This document shows, in pieces, positions 12,590-26,900 of a stretch of 64,000 bases of DNA (position 1 is its first letter; each line of letters opens with the position of its first letter). This DNA comes from Xestospongia bergquistia. Taxonomy: Eukaryota > Porifera > Demospongiae > Haplosclerida > Petrosiidae. The stretch is taken from contig OZ014412.1 in the NCBI GenBank assembly GCA_963965975.1, positions 14,460,849 to 14,524,848 on the forward strand, in the 5' to 3' direction. Under the pieces are notes generated by a model. It was not told where the DNA came from and ran no database searches. It saw only the letters and a program-made list of their open reading frames with translations. A program made the position numbers and the translations under genes.

Positions 12590-13870
12590 ATTCCTGATTA
12601 CTACATTATTCCATACCTGGCTATATGGGATTCTCCTAATGAATACTACCAACACCATCTGTTTTGTTTTATGTTAATTTTGGATGGAAGCACCATGTAC
12701 ACATTGTAATAGACTTGAAGATATTCCTACATTATAAAAATAACTATTAAATATAATTTCAAACTTAATTATCAGTAATAACTGTTTCTTAAACAGTATG
12801 TTATTTCTGGGTGGAGACACCACACCCACTATGTAACAGCCTTGAACACCTACCTATATTACAAAAATAACTATTAGATAAACTTAAAACCTCAAGTTAC
12901 CAGCAATAACAGTTCCTTAAACATTATCTGTTAATTCTGGATGGAGATACAAAACTCACATTGTAATAGCTTCACCATATTAAAATAATGACCATTACAG
13001 ACAACACCAAAACTTTAAGTTATAAGCAACAACTGGATGGAAAGTGGAGACAACATATCAATTTTGGGATAGCCTCAAAAACCTTCATATATTCTATTAT
13101 AGACAACATTAAACATTAAGTTACCAGCAGTAACTGATTTTCTCAAACATTATCTGATACTTCTGGATGAAAACACATCCACTTTGGAATAGACTCGACC
13201 ACATTCCTATATTAAAAAACATCTATTACAGACAACATCAAACCTTAACAAATGTTTCATTAAAATTTTTTATTATTTCTGGGTAGGAAATACCACACCT
13301 AATTTGTAATAGCTTCGATTACATACCTATTTTAACAAAAATGATTATTATAGACAACATCAAAACTTAACTTATAAGTAATAACTGTTTCTTTAACCTT
13401 TTCTTAATTCTGGGTGGAGACACTACACCCACATTGAAATAGCTTTGACCACATTCCTACATTATCGACAACATCAAAATTTAAGTCACCAGCAATAACT
13501 GTTTTTTGGTGGACCCACCACACCCACTTTGTAATAGATTCAAACATATTCCTATATCATCAAAAATGAATATTATAAATAATATCAAACCTTAAGTTAC
13601 CAGCTATAACTGCTTCTTTAACTTTGTCTGTTATTTCTGAGTGAAGACCAATGCACCCTCTTTGGAGCATCCTTATATTTAAAAATGACCATTATCAACA
13701 ATTTTAAACCTTAATTTACCAACAATAACTATTTCTCAAACATTTTCTGTTATATTGAGGTAGAGACACTGCATCCACTTTAGAATAGCCTCATTCCCAT
13801 TCCATATTATATATATGACTATTATAGACAACATCAAACATTAAGTTATAGTTATCAACAATAACACGAG
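12590..13870. repeat. Degenerate tandem array of about 120-bp units
   Basis: About ten or eleven imperfect copies follow one another. Each contains the order CAGCAATAACTGTTTC, TCTGTTATTTCTGGGTGGAG, ACACCACACCCAC, TTTGTAATAGCCTTGA, CATTCCTATATTA and TATTATAGACAACATCAAAC. Spacing varies from roughly 90 to 135 bp through indels. No continuous frame spans units, so it is not a protein repeat. The divergence between units suggests an old minisatellite or satellite fragment. Confidence 0.85.
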
Positions 13871-16800
13871 TACATGAGCTACATGTTATAAAGTGAGTAC
13901 AGTAGTTTACATTAACATGTTCACTGAGTCATTTCATCACCTTTTAAAGGTAGTACACTTTTAACAATAAGCAAAATCGTTGTGTCATTGGTTCATGTTC
14001 TTTGAATTGCACATAATTTAGTTTACAAACAACTGCAAATGAGGGAAAATGATAAAACAACACACAGAAAAAGTAAATTCATAAAAGATACAAAGTTACA
14101 ATGAAGTTACACGTACAATATCCACTTTTACAATCAACCAATGACAAAACAATTCAGTCTCTTAATAAAAAAGACACTACATTCTCAACAAACTATTACA
14201 AACGTTGTTCATATAAGCTTCATTACATAATGTGTCATGTGTGTACACATGTATTCATGTACATGTATGGATACAAACTTACATTACATAATGAGTAAGT
14301 ATATACACTTTCTTCATATGTCAATTAACAAATAAGAAGAGGAGGAGAACACAGAGAAGAAAGCTGAACTTGAGAATAATAATAGTGATTATTAAAAGAA
14401 ATATGAACCAAACACAATAAAAAATTAACACATGAACAATGTGCACAGCGTGGTTAATAACAAGTGGACAGTTGATAGCAGTGACTTTAACATATAATTA
14501 TGAATATTTTTCACATGTACTACAAACTGATTCATTCATAGACCTCACTACATGTAAGAGCAAAAACATGATGTAGAAACTTATCTCCTTAATACAATCT
14601 AACAATGACATTGATGTACTGACAACAGTAAAAGGATATATTCAATCAAGTATTTCAGTACTTGAATTAAAACATATTTATTACGAAAACAAAGAAATTT
14701 CAGGTCTACAATATATGCCTTAGCTAATTCTAATTATTCTAAGCAACATAGATTTTTCTAAACAAAGAAAACAACAAACAAACAATGGACGAAACCAACA
14801 ATGGATGAACAGATGAAAACAAGGTCAATAATTATAAACACAAACATTAAAGTATGTTGTGTATGTTAATGAGATTAAGACAATACTTATGATATTAACA
14901 CACTTTGAATTGAATATAACTAGTGTGGACTGTGGGTTCTTGTACTAATAACAGTAACATCAAAGATGACAACATATTATTGACCTGTCAATATTGTCAA
15001 TAATATTATGATATATATATATGTACATTAATTCAGTTGATTGAAATATATATATATATTGTGATAAAATTTATATTTTAAATAAATTAAATCATAGACA
15101 CAATGATTAAAACTACAAAGGCCATTAACAAAACTCTGTCACAACTAATCACGTCTTGTTACCTTACCTAAGTGAGACGTGTTAACAGAATGAACTAGAG
15201 ATAAAGTGTCACAGTGTCGTCGCCTTAGTGAAAAGAATCAACTAGAGAAAGAAATAATTAAATTAGATCGAAGGTGTGGCCCTCTCCGCCCATTATTATA
15301 CTGAGTTATACAATCAATTTTGAAAAATGCCTCCATAAGAGCCAAAACAACATTGTGATGACTTTTAAGCTTTTTTAATTGATTGAAAACACATTTATCA
15401 ATATAATATGATATTAATAACAATGATGAATCAAAGAGCTGTGACTCCTCAGATTTAAATAAAAATAATTTAGACATATACTTTGAAAGTATTTATGGCT
15501 TCAGAAGAGTATTTGGAGCTCAGATATTCTGCTGAAAATCAGAAGGCCTCTGTTTGAAATTACAAACAATTATTTAAAAAGAAAAATGAATAGACCATAC
15601 TCTAATTTTATGTAAGTAACTGTTTCTTATGTCAACTTTTAGTATGAATGTTAACATCTTATTGTTCATTAGAGTAGTTGTTGTTACATCTAATGCTAAT
15701 AATAGTTATTCATGGAATTATTCAATTTTTTCATTTTTAAACATTTTTTTAAAATTGTTAAGTATCCCCAAAAATATTATGATGTTTCACACTAAAAACA
15801 ATATGCAGAGAACACGAAAAAATGAGCAGAAAAAATAATTGTTGTCATAAATCATTTTAAAAGGAAAGAATGCCTAGCAATGAGCAATAATGTAACTTGC
15901 TAAAAAAATAACATTATATACCTACTAATAAAGGAAAACAAAGACTTCATATAGTAACAGTTAATGTACATAGCATTTGCAAAGTATCATTTGAATTTTA
16001 TACACATAAGCTGATTGGAAAATTAATGTGTACAAATGCTAATAGACATTAATTATTGTTTATAATAAACAAAAACCAATATGAAAATGTATTCCAACAA
16101 ATGAGTTACTATAGATTTTAATAAGCTTGTAGTTATGTCTGAGCTGTCCACATCAGACAAATAGCTGGAATATCATTATAAAAGAGGAGTCATGATGTTT
16201 AATTGCTGATTATGATATGAGAGTACAATGTAGTTCATTTTACAACTCATGTCTATTACATATATAAATGTAAATAAGACATAATATATAACTAGTTATC
16301 ACTTGGACTATAAACATGATTCTATTAATCGACTCTTAATGTAAGCTAATGTCTTTAACTCTGTAATATATTGTGATTGTACCTCATTTATACTTTATTG
16401 TTTTAGATATATCTTTTGTAAGTTCAATTTATAGGTTTACTTGAAAAAGGTGCCTATAATATCTCTTTGGGATAGGTGACAATATTTTTTACTATTAGTA
16501 CTCATTTCCTTAGTGCTAGAGTCTAATGTGTTCCTATTAATTTACATTTTTTTTAATTCTGTTTCATATTTAAACGTTGATGTTACAATGTTATTTGCAT
16601 TAAGACATACTTTTGAAGATTTATTGGTATATTTACCTTCTTTTCTTTTTTTATTTTAGTTGCAGTCATTAGTCTTCCAATAACACACACTTGTTTCCAC
16701 AGAGCATTACAGACGTATGAACGTAGTGGCAAAATGATAAAAGAAAGAAGTTGAGCTGTAAGATGATATTACTACTGAAAAAATGTCAGAAGAAACACTT

Positions 16801-17516
16801 GGAGAAATGCATGTATGACATCCACAAGGCTGTTGATCAGACTGTAACCTTAAAATCCACGTACTAAAACTATTCCTATATATGCGATGCAAGGAGTGAA
16901 TGGTAAGCAGTGTTGAACATAATGATGTAAGTGCAGGCATGGAACAGTAACTGATTAAGGAGAAATGGAAGATGATGTTTCTGAAAGTGAAGATAGTGAT
17001 GACTTATTTTCATAAACCAATTTCACATCATATATTCAAGATTTGTTGGAATGTTAATTTAGCTAGTAATAAAGTATTTTTATAATAATCAATCTGGTAT
17101 AGACCAAAAATAAGGAGGCCATAAATTATTCTTATATACCAGAGCTTCATGAACCGTTATGACAGACATCATATATTGAACCAATAACTTGATGTTAACT
17201 AGAATAACAGAGATATATTAATAGATTACATCATTCTTATACTTTAAAATAAGATTGTAGTAAACCTGGTAAATCATTAATAGAGTGTTTGGCTTTTCAA
17301 AACATTTATTTAATCAAAAAGGAATCAAAGTCAATTATAATAAAATCTAAAGAATAATCAAAGAATTTGGAATGTAAGGACAATGTAGTGACTAATAATG
17401 ATGTAATTTAACAAAAAAGTACAAAATCACACTAAACAAAGGGATCAAAAAGAAAATCAATTACAGATTTATGAGAAAAATTGTATGACCTCACATGTCC
17501 ACAGTCATTGCTATTT
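13871..17516. other. AT-rich intergenic stretch 3' of the main gene
   Basis: I see no supported gene. A minus frame at 15238-15477 (79 codons) and an acidic plus-strand tail near 16960-17014 are the only candidates; neither has a recognisable domain or convincing splice context. Confidence 0.35.
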
Positions 17517-17522
17517 TTTATT
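17517..17522 (-). terminator. Polyadenylation signal AATAAA of the main gene
   Basis: A canonical AATAAA on the minus strand lies about 50 nt beyond the stop codon of the death-domain exon. Its position fits a short 3' UTR. In such AT-rich DNA the hexamer also occurs by chance. Confidence 0.5.
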
Positions 17523-17570
17523 TAAAATCATTGAAAATTAAAGACGTCAATACGAAACTTATAAAAGTAG

Positions 17571-17914
17571 TTAAATTCGAGAAAAATCTTTTTTACGAAG
17601 ATATTTGGTGTGCACATCAGGCTTTGCTAGAAAATCACGAATCCTTACTGAAGTTGATTTGTGGTTTACAATAGGGCCTTCTACTGCAGCAATAACAGTT
17701 TCCCAGGTCACATCAGTAACCATGGTGTCGACCCAACTTTCTAACACCGTGGCGAGCTTGTTGCCATCCTCTTCAATGCTCTGAGTACAACTTCCTAGGA
17801 CACCACGTCCCACCTCCAAAGCCCAACCAATTTTTTTCCACTCATGCTTGATATCTGTTAACAGGCCAAGAATATCAGTGATACTTGGTTCTTTCTTCAG
17901 TATCTCAGATATAA
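17571..17914 (-). CDS. Exon 8: death domain and stop
   Basis: Acceptor CTACTTTTAG precedes TTATATCTGAG. Joined to exon 7 in phase 1, it reads [15 protein letters not shown], then [15 protein letters not shown], then [11 protein letters not shown], then [13 protein letters not shown]. This is the death-domain helix pattern with its conserved W-x-x-I-x-x-x-L and L-x-x-W blocks. The last 35 or so residues ([20 protein letters not shown] onward) extend beyond the domain. TAA is at 17573-17571. Confidence 0.88.
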
Positions 17915-20900
17915 CTAAAAGTAGAAGTATATGTTAGAACAGTATAGGTATATTATAGTATGACACAACTTGTTAGTATGTTATTGATTTGGTACCTAAT
18001 ACAATTGATTGAATTCCTTAGTTAACTTAATTAACATATTCAATGTAGACGTAACATTTGGCATTCTACTATATGATATTATGTAAAAGCACTTTCTGGA
18101 CTCCAACAGTAAAACACATTAAAAATAATAGAATAGGCTCAGGAAATTTAAAGCTAAACTTTAAAATAAATAAATTGAAAGAATAGAGTTGATTGACTAA
18201 TTAAAGAAATGAAAGAAATAGTCTATGGATAAAAAAATCATATATGTTCGAAACTCACAATAAAAAATGTATGATGTATGTGGTAGTAACAAAATCTTTA
18301 AGGAGATATAAAAATTAAATACAAAGGCTAACCTTGTAGCTTCGCTTCTTCTACTGAGCGGTCTACTGCAATCCATGGTAATTGTCGTGTTTGATCAATA
18401 CATGCTGTTATTCGAAGATCTTTACAACAGGTGAGGTTTTTTTTGCTTTCATCTGGGCGACAAAAATGTCTAGGTAAAGAAGCACACATTGAGCAATAAA
18501 AACGCTCCTGAGGTAATGAAAGAATTGGCTTATACTGAAATTTGTTTACTACGTGTCCAATGCCTTCAATAAGAGCATTTCGAATAGCTGTACAATTTTC
18601 TGAAGGACCACTGTAGTAGACATCTAGTGAGTAGATAGCATCAACAAGCAACACTCCTCCTGCTATATCAACAGACGACAAGTGGATAGCATTACGATAT
18701 TGCATTAGTTCCTCTGAAGACTCATCAGATGTTGGAGGCTGAAAGAGATCAAATGTTGGTGAGTTAGGACGCTTAACAAGATTAACAACCAGAGCAGGAA
18801 AGATTCCTTGAGGTACAGGCTTTGTATCCCAAGTTAAAACTAGAGCGTCTGTGTCTTTTAAAAAAGGTTTTATTATACACTCCAACTTAGAAGTTGTAGG
18901 TAAAACACAGGGTAAAAAGAACTTTCCTTTTTGTGGTAAAGGAGCTATAATAAAGATATCTTCCATTAATCTCAAGAAATCATCTGCTGTAAAATCTGGT
19001 GAAAATCCATCAGGAAAACGATCAAGTAGGTCACGAGTAAAAATACCTTCAGTTTTGAGTTGTGCATGAGTATTTGGTGGAAGGACAATATTTAATTCAT
19101 CTAAATAATTGGTGGCATCAGTAAAGGAGATGCTGATAATTTCTGACAGCTTATTAAAAAGTGGTTGGGGATGGAGGAAAACTACATCAGGTAATACAGC
19201 AGGAAAATATAAGAAAATGGTCATATCATGATAGTACATCAGTGCAGCTTCTACCTCATTTCCATTCATCCTAATTGCCATCCCTATTCTCAAGCATTCT
19301 TTCTTACTGACAACCATTGACTTTGAACTTTCCTGAAGATCATATAATTCAAGCTGAAACAGGTACCATCGTATTGGAATTTCTGCCTCAATGTAAGATT
19401 GGCACACAATTGTACGGATTTTCGCTGCAATCTTTTCTTCATACTCACCTCTGGCTGTTGTATTGAGAGGAAATATTATCTGCTTTTCCTTTTCGCAATA
19501 ATTCATACGCACATCTCGAAACTGATTTAAAGTAGACCACAAACGAGCATTCTTTTCCACCAAAGACTCGCCCACGCATTCCGCTATTCTATCGTAAAAT
19601 GTGCCAAGAACAAGAAGGGAAGGCTCAAGATGTGAAAATTTGACGTGAATTTTGCGCAAATCAGGTTGATCTATGGACGCTAGCGAACGGAAAGAAGACT
19701 CAAGTAGCTGTAAATTGGTAATTTGTCGCTCCACAGGTATGCCAAGTTGTTGACCTTTGAAGCTAAAGTAGAATTTAGGATGATCATCAAGATTCTCATT
19801 TAGCTTTTGTGTAAGTATGCTGACTGGATTGTAACGTAGCAACGCTGGAGCTATGTCCAGAAATGCTGCCTGTCCACCAGAGTCAATACAGTGTATCCAG
19901 TGGGTGTTATAAAGCTCAGGTGACTCTTCTACAATAGGTATCATTTTGACAAACTCAGTTGTGGTTGCTGATACAGGTGGAGTTGGAGACTCATGAGAGG
20001 TGACTTCACCAGATTGTGGTTTATCCATTGATGAAGAAGAATCTTGTGATCCATCATCATCAGATGATGACTCGCTCTCATCATTATGAACTGGAGGTGT
20101 AATAGATTCAGATGTAGTAGACCGTAGCATATTCTTTACTGTTCTAGCAAGCATGTTTTTGAAAGACGACCGATCTACCTTGCCCCAAAATTGTGTGGTT
20201 GATGAACTTGCTGGATCAGATCCAGTGATGACACTGGTAGTCTCTACCTTTCTTATTTCAGGAGTAGTTGTTACAGGAGTACTGTGATGACTTTGTGGAG
20301 GTGGCTGATTTAACAAGAGCTTCATAACAGATGACTTCCCTGTTCCTGGAGCTCCTGACATTGCCATCTTTGAGTATTTTGCTGTAATTTTTCCTTCATA
20401 AAGAGCTTTGTCAAGCAACTTAGAATAATCTGTAGAAAAAGAATAATAAGACATGATTAATATTACATTTTGTTATTAAACAAAAAGATTATATACTTCA
20501 ACTTAAAGTTGAAGTATATAATACTTGTTTGATATACTGTACTTTAGACAGAACTAGACTGAGTACAACTAATAAACTGATGGTTATTACAAGAATTAAG
20601 TAATATGATAATATTACTTCTGTACATGACAAAGATATTTATGTTGTATAACTGACTATAAATAAACAGATTCTAGTAATGGCTATTTGAAAAAAAAATC
20701 AGACTATTAATACATTGTCCCAATAATTAGTTGTCCATACACATACTATAGTTCCAAGTCTTCATAATATCAGATAACATGTAGTTACATTGCTATTGTT
20801 AACCAAGCCACAGAGAATGCAAGTCTGTCTAAAATTCTTGATGAGCAAGTATAAATGAACAAGTATTAGCTTATATGCTAATGTACTGTTGACAATATTG

Positions 20901-23900
20901 TCATTAGCTACAATTGCAATTCTAAATGACCATATTATAATATGACTAAAGGATGAGGATGATGAAAGATTACATAATGTACACCAGTACTTTGTAACAC
21001 TATGTAGTAGTTTAATAGAATATATTCTAACAAAGGATCATCATCATTGCTTTCTAATTGCATATAATCTACAAGTTAAGCTTTTTTTGTCGTCAAGCTT
21101 CAGAGATCAATGACCTTGTTTCATCAATACTATACATTGTTACTAATATATGTATCATAATGTAACATCAAAATATTAAAATATTAAAATACACTAAAGT
21201 AGATGGCACAATTATGTAGAAACAAAATTATGAACTATTTAATTAACCAAATTCAGGAGGCAGTAATTCTTAAGATACTCATGCTCATATACTAAAATCA
21301 TTACAATATAAGTTCATGTCTACTATAATGAACTACCTTTTTTGGCTTCTTCAATCCAATGTAATATAGTAGCTCTGTTCTTGTCATTAGGTCGAACTTT
21401 GTCTGCAGCTTCTTTACCTTCATTGTTCTTAATAGTAGTATCAGCTCCATTTGATAAGAGTAATTTGATGCATTCAATATTACCCCAAGAGCACGCATCA
21501 TGTAATGGTGTGTCACCATCCTATATAATGAAATAATATTACATATCATAAACATTGAACAGTTGTTATATACAGATATAATATTATAATAAATACAATA
21601 ATGCTAATGTTTACTAATAACCCATTTTTAAATGAATATAATAATCATACGTATATATTAAAACATAGGATAGGCCCTTCCAGTCATATTATTATTATAA
21701 TACACATGGTAGCTACTCATTACATCAAGTATCTTATAAATATATATTATTACTGATATTAACTACGTCATCTTCTAGAAGATGATGTGTTGCTAACTAA
21801 TGTTGGATATGTATAACATACAACTGTTCAATGAGAAGCTTTTTTCGTCAAAAGGCCATGTCTATATCATTAACCCTTAGAGGACTACTTTCGCGAATTC
21901 GTGGCTTGCCCACCTTCATTACTGTCACGAAATTGTGACATGTGGAATGTTAATTAAAAACGTATTTTATTTACCTGTTCTTGTAAGTTTTAGCTTAACT
22001 TTTTTATAAAAATCTTATCAATATAATCTTACATTATCACTACTATAGAACAATAAAAGACTTTGATCAGGATTTTGAAAATCGCTCATATATTAAAAGA
22101 GAGAGTGAAAGAACAGTTACGATTATGACTGTAATAGTAATGATGAACAGGATAATGACGTCCCAGTTGTTGTCTTCAGATGAATGTTTAAAAATACAAT
22201 GCTTGACTCAAGCTAATAAATCGCAGCTTTCATATATGATATGTTCACATAATTACACAAGTTGAAAAAATTACAAAACTACTAACCTGTATTCACTGCT
22301 AAGGACAGCATGTGTGTTCAAGTGTCCATGAAAATGGTCCCATAGGCAAGAAAAACAAACATACATTAGTGGTTGATGCCTAAAGCAATTTGCTATTGAG
22401 AAAACAGAAATTGAAGCATATATACGCTGGTTGTTTTTATCAATTAACTCCCGTTTTTTTACTTCAGTCTTGTGGTTTTAAGTGAAATTGAAATAGGCGT
22501 GGTCCTCTAAGGGTTGAAACATTACCAACCTCAGCTCAAATATAATTTTAGAAATGATATGTAATAAAAAATATAATTAGAGTCATTTTTTAACTGATAA
22601 ATGTCTTATAAGCAATGTTAAGCTATCACTTAACATATCCTTTTATTTTATTAAGTATTTTCATTTTTACTAATTACACTGATATAATATGTTCAAATAA
22701 AAACAGTACACAATTATAACTGAGTACATGTGCACAAAAGTCATAATATCAATGACTAGATACTACATATAATAAAATTCCATTTTACTTTTACACTAGA
22801 TCCTCGGTTATACAAATTTTGATTATCCCAATGCAACTTTGCAAAGCCACACATATAATAATGAATTATATATACTTATTGGTTCTAATCTGCTGTCCAT
22901 GTTGATTATAATTGTGTGTGAAAATGACATTGTTTGAACCACCAAAGCCTGCAGCCAAAGCCCAGAAAAGTAACAGAAAAAGTTTTGATGATTAAGGAAA
23001 AGTTAGAAATCTGAAGAGAATTATCTATTACTTATTAGTAGTTATTAACTATTACTTCGTTTTGTTCATTATCACAATAGAATGGTGTTTATCATATAAA
23101 TTGTATTCTATTGATTAAAAATAGTTGTTTTAACGATTCATTTCACTTATTTGAACAAATTCACTTATCTGAACACTTATAAAGAATATCATAAACAAAA
23201 CTTTTGGATAATTGAAGATGTGCTGTACAAAAATGGAGTCTTTAAAGTACTAAGATTGACAAATAATAAGACATATGTGACCAAATTATGAAAATGGTAT
23301 GTAAGTAGTAAGCCTACTTAATGATCATCACTAAATATAGAGAGGCATCATGATGTTTCTTGGAGATAAATCTCACCTATAATAACTACAGCTACATGAG
23401 AAGTTTTAAGCTTGTAACATTAAGTTTTCTGTCTGTCAAAACAAACATTTTTGAGTCATCTATAAGGTTTCTTGGCTATGCTGAATTTTGAAGTCACATT
23501 GAGCTTTTGTCATGCAATAAATGGAGCCAGAGCAAACAGTTATCACATTATTTCAGCCCTCAATTAATTATTTTCATACAGTAGGACGTTGTAGTCACTG
23601 TTGATATTCCATAACTACTCAAAGAAAAGCCTTGTTTGAGAATGAAAGAAGAAATAATAGAAAATAGTACAACAGGAACATAAGAACAACATGAATTCTT
23701 ACAAAGTTTGAAGTTGGAGTCAAAGTTGTGAAAAAGTTTTTTTGATAATTTTTATCTTAGAATAACATATTGCAAGCAGATTTCTATCCTAAGATAAAAT
23801 ATTGCAAAGCGTTTTTAATTCTTCTACAAAATATCACACCATTGTCCTAGGATAAATTTTGTGCTGGTAGAATCAATCCTGCAATATTATTTTATTGTAG

Positions 23901-26900
23901 GATTTGATAACTCTGCAATAATTGTCTAGTAGGACAAACTTTAAGTATGATAATAGCTGTCTTGTGTTAATTATAATTACAATTACTACAATAATCACTT
24001 TTGTCTGTGAATTTATTTTAGGAGTGTCTATGTAACAACTTATAGATAATTAAATCACAAATAGCTACATAATTACATGTATTAATAACAACATTATATA
24101 CAAAATATAGTCATGTATAATACACAGTGATAAAGAAATATAAGCTTGAAGGCCAAAACCAGGTAGATAAAACTGGACCAGCTTGATGAAGAGGCAGCTT
24201 TCAAATGCCTTACTGCCAAAACAGGTCCTGGATTGTCAGCTATATCCAGAGCAAATATGAACAACAAGAAACATAAACAACCAGATAAAAAAAGAGAGAC
24301 CAAAACATTACTAGACAACAAATATAAGCAATACATCCAAGAAGAAATAGCTACTTCAGCCTAAAAAGATGCTACCATTTTGATTATCTACATTCATAAA
24401 AGTAATCCTTATTGAGTAGGTACCACTTTAGAAGGATTTGCACAGTCATAATAATAGTGACAATAATTTTGTTACAACAAGAGGGCTATAAAAAAATCAA
24501 GATTTGTCATCACACACTAACACATGACTGTTTTGCAACTATAACTGCATGTCTTGTTTAAAATAAAGATAAAGGTCTAGGACTTATTTTAGTATTAACT
24601 AAAATGGAGAAAAAATTGCCTTCTCTGTTGTTATTAAACACTACCTAATAAGAAGTTATAACAAAGTAACTGGCATGTACAAAAAGTCATAATATCTATG
24701 GCTAGATTCCTCGCATAATATAAATTCAGACTTAAATACTGTATAAATGGACTGTCTCAAGTAGTAACTTTGACAAGTTATAAGACCATATTAATATGTC
24801 TTAGGTGTGTGTTTCACACTGCAACATCTAATGTACATTGATTACACACAGTATAGAATTTTAATGTTAAAAAAATAGGACTAAAAAAGTAATGGAGCAC
24901 AAAAACATCTGGTTGTGGCAATAGCTCTTTGTACATATATATTATTGTTAATTCTTACCAAAATGTAATAATTACTACAATGACCTGCTGTGTAAAGATC
25001 ACCTTAAATGTCATATTGTAAGGTTATTGTAATCATTAAGAAATCTGAATATTTCCTTATACAAATTCACTATATTATGTCAATATAAAATGCCAAGGAA
25101 TAATTGATCAAAGTAAAAAACAGCTTTGATGTATTCACTTTATTGCTAGCACTACTGATAGGGTTAACCCATTTAACCTTTACAATAGAATAAACATTAT
25201 GAAGATACTGACTTTAGTCAGTACTAAGGTTATGTAGATGTAGCCATGCTGTTTTACAATAGTACTGATATCTATGCCTTTGAATGTTAAAATTAATTAA
25301 TTATATTTTAGCTTATAGGCTAACTGACATCACCAGAGATGCAATGATTCGTATTCAGAGCACTCGTTAGAAATGCTAGGAAGTGCAAATGACAATGTTA
25401 AATACCAGAAACAAAAAGTCACACTTCCAATTTTTGTAATCAAGGGCAAAGGCATGAGTTTGTTCAGTCGTAACTAACTGAAGAGGATCAACTGGACTGG
25501 CAGATTATCAAAAGCTTTCGTATCAACTCACCATTGGATGAAGTCATTGAGAAACATTCTCGTCTTTTCAGATCCAAGCTAGGGAAGTTGAAGGGTATGG
25601 AAGCCAAAATCTGTGTCTCCAGCAATGCTCAACCTCATTATTTTAAACCTCGCCCAGTCCCTACTCGTTATGTGATAAGGTACATTGAGAACTAGAATGT
25701 CTACTCAAAGCTGGAGTTATCTCACCAGTTCAATTTTCTGATTGGGCTACCCCAATCGTACCAGTTGTCAAGTCAGATGTGAGTATACGTATTTGTGGAG
25801 ATTATAAGGTGACAGTCAATGCAGTCTCCAAACTAGAAGAGTATCCTCTTCCCTGAGTGGAAGATCTATTCGCAGCCCTTTCTGGAGGAAAGGTATTCTC
25901 TAAACTAGACCTTTCTCATGCTTATCAACAAATTGTACTAGAAGAGGATTCCAAAAAGTTTACTATCATTAACTCTCAGAAGGGTTTATTCCAGTTTGAA
26001 CAACTTCCTTGTGGTATCTCTTCCACCCCTGCCATTTTTCAATGAACAATTGAGAGTTTGTTGCAAGGGTTACCAGGGATGGTTGCATATATTAATGACA
26101 TTTTTAGTAACCGGAAAAAGCCAACAGGAGCACCTTGAGAACCTGACAAGAGTACTGAATTGTTTATAAGAGGCTGGAGTAACATTGAAGAGACACAAAT
26201 GTACATTCGCTGCACCGTCAGTTGAATACCTAGGTTACGTTATCGATCAAAAGGGTTTGCATCCATCAGAGGAGAAACTCAGAGCAATTAAACAAGCCCC
26301 ATGTCCTCGAAATGTGATAGAATTAAAATCATTTTTAGGTTTGCTCAATTATTACCCTAAATTCTTGCCTCACTTATCTACTCTTTTGTCTCCACTGTAT
26401 CATTTACTTAGGAAAGATGGAAACTGGTCCTGTAAAGAAGTTGCAAGAAGATGCATTTAACAAAGCCAAGCAGTTGCTTCAATCATCCACGCTCCTCATG
26501 CATTATGATTGTCAGAAGGAGATCATACTTTCATGTGATGCTTCACAGTATGGTTTAGGAGCAGTTTTAGCTCATAAGATGGATGATGGATCAGAGAAAC
26601 CAATTGCATTCATTTCTAGAACTCTCTCACCAGCTGAGAAGAAGTACTCACAATTAGAAAAAGAAGACCTAGCAATTTTTTTCGCTGTGAAGAAACTACA
26701 CCAATACTTATCAGGAAGAATGTTAAAAATATATTCAGACCACCTACCACTCAAATATTTATTCAGTGAAACCCGTCCAATACCAGTGATGGCTGCATCA
26801 AGGATTCAACGTTGGTCACTACTCCTCAGTTCTTATGAATATGAGATTGAATATCGACCAGGATCCAAAGTAGCAAATGCTGATGCTCTCAGTAGACTCC

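Noticed and set aside
12590-13870. CRISPR-like array
   Set aside because: Units are contiguous, degenerate and about 120 bp without unique spacers, and the genome is clearly eukaryotic.
18851-19069. Plus-strand 72-codon frame
   Set aside because: It lies entirely antisense to exon 7 of the main gene, whose frame has recognised COR-region sequence.
20430-20454. MSYYSFST start for the GTPase exon
   Set aside because: A strong acceptor lies just downstream and the phase fits the ankyrin exon exactly, so these codons are most likely intron.
24094-24336. Hydrophobic minus-strand frame repeated at 29635-29919
   Set aside because: It is conserved only because the whole block is duplicated. It has no signal I trust beyond hydrophobicity and no splice context.
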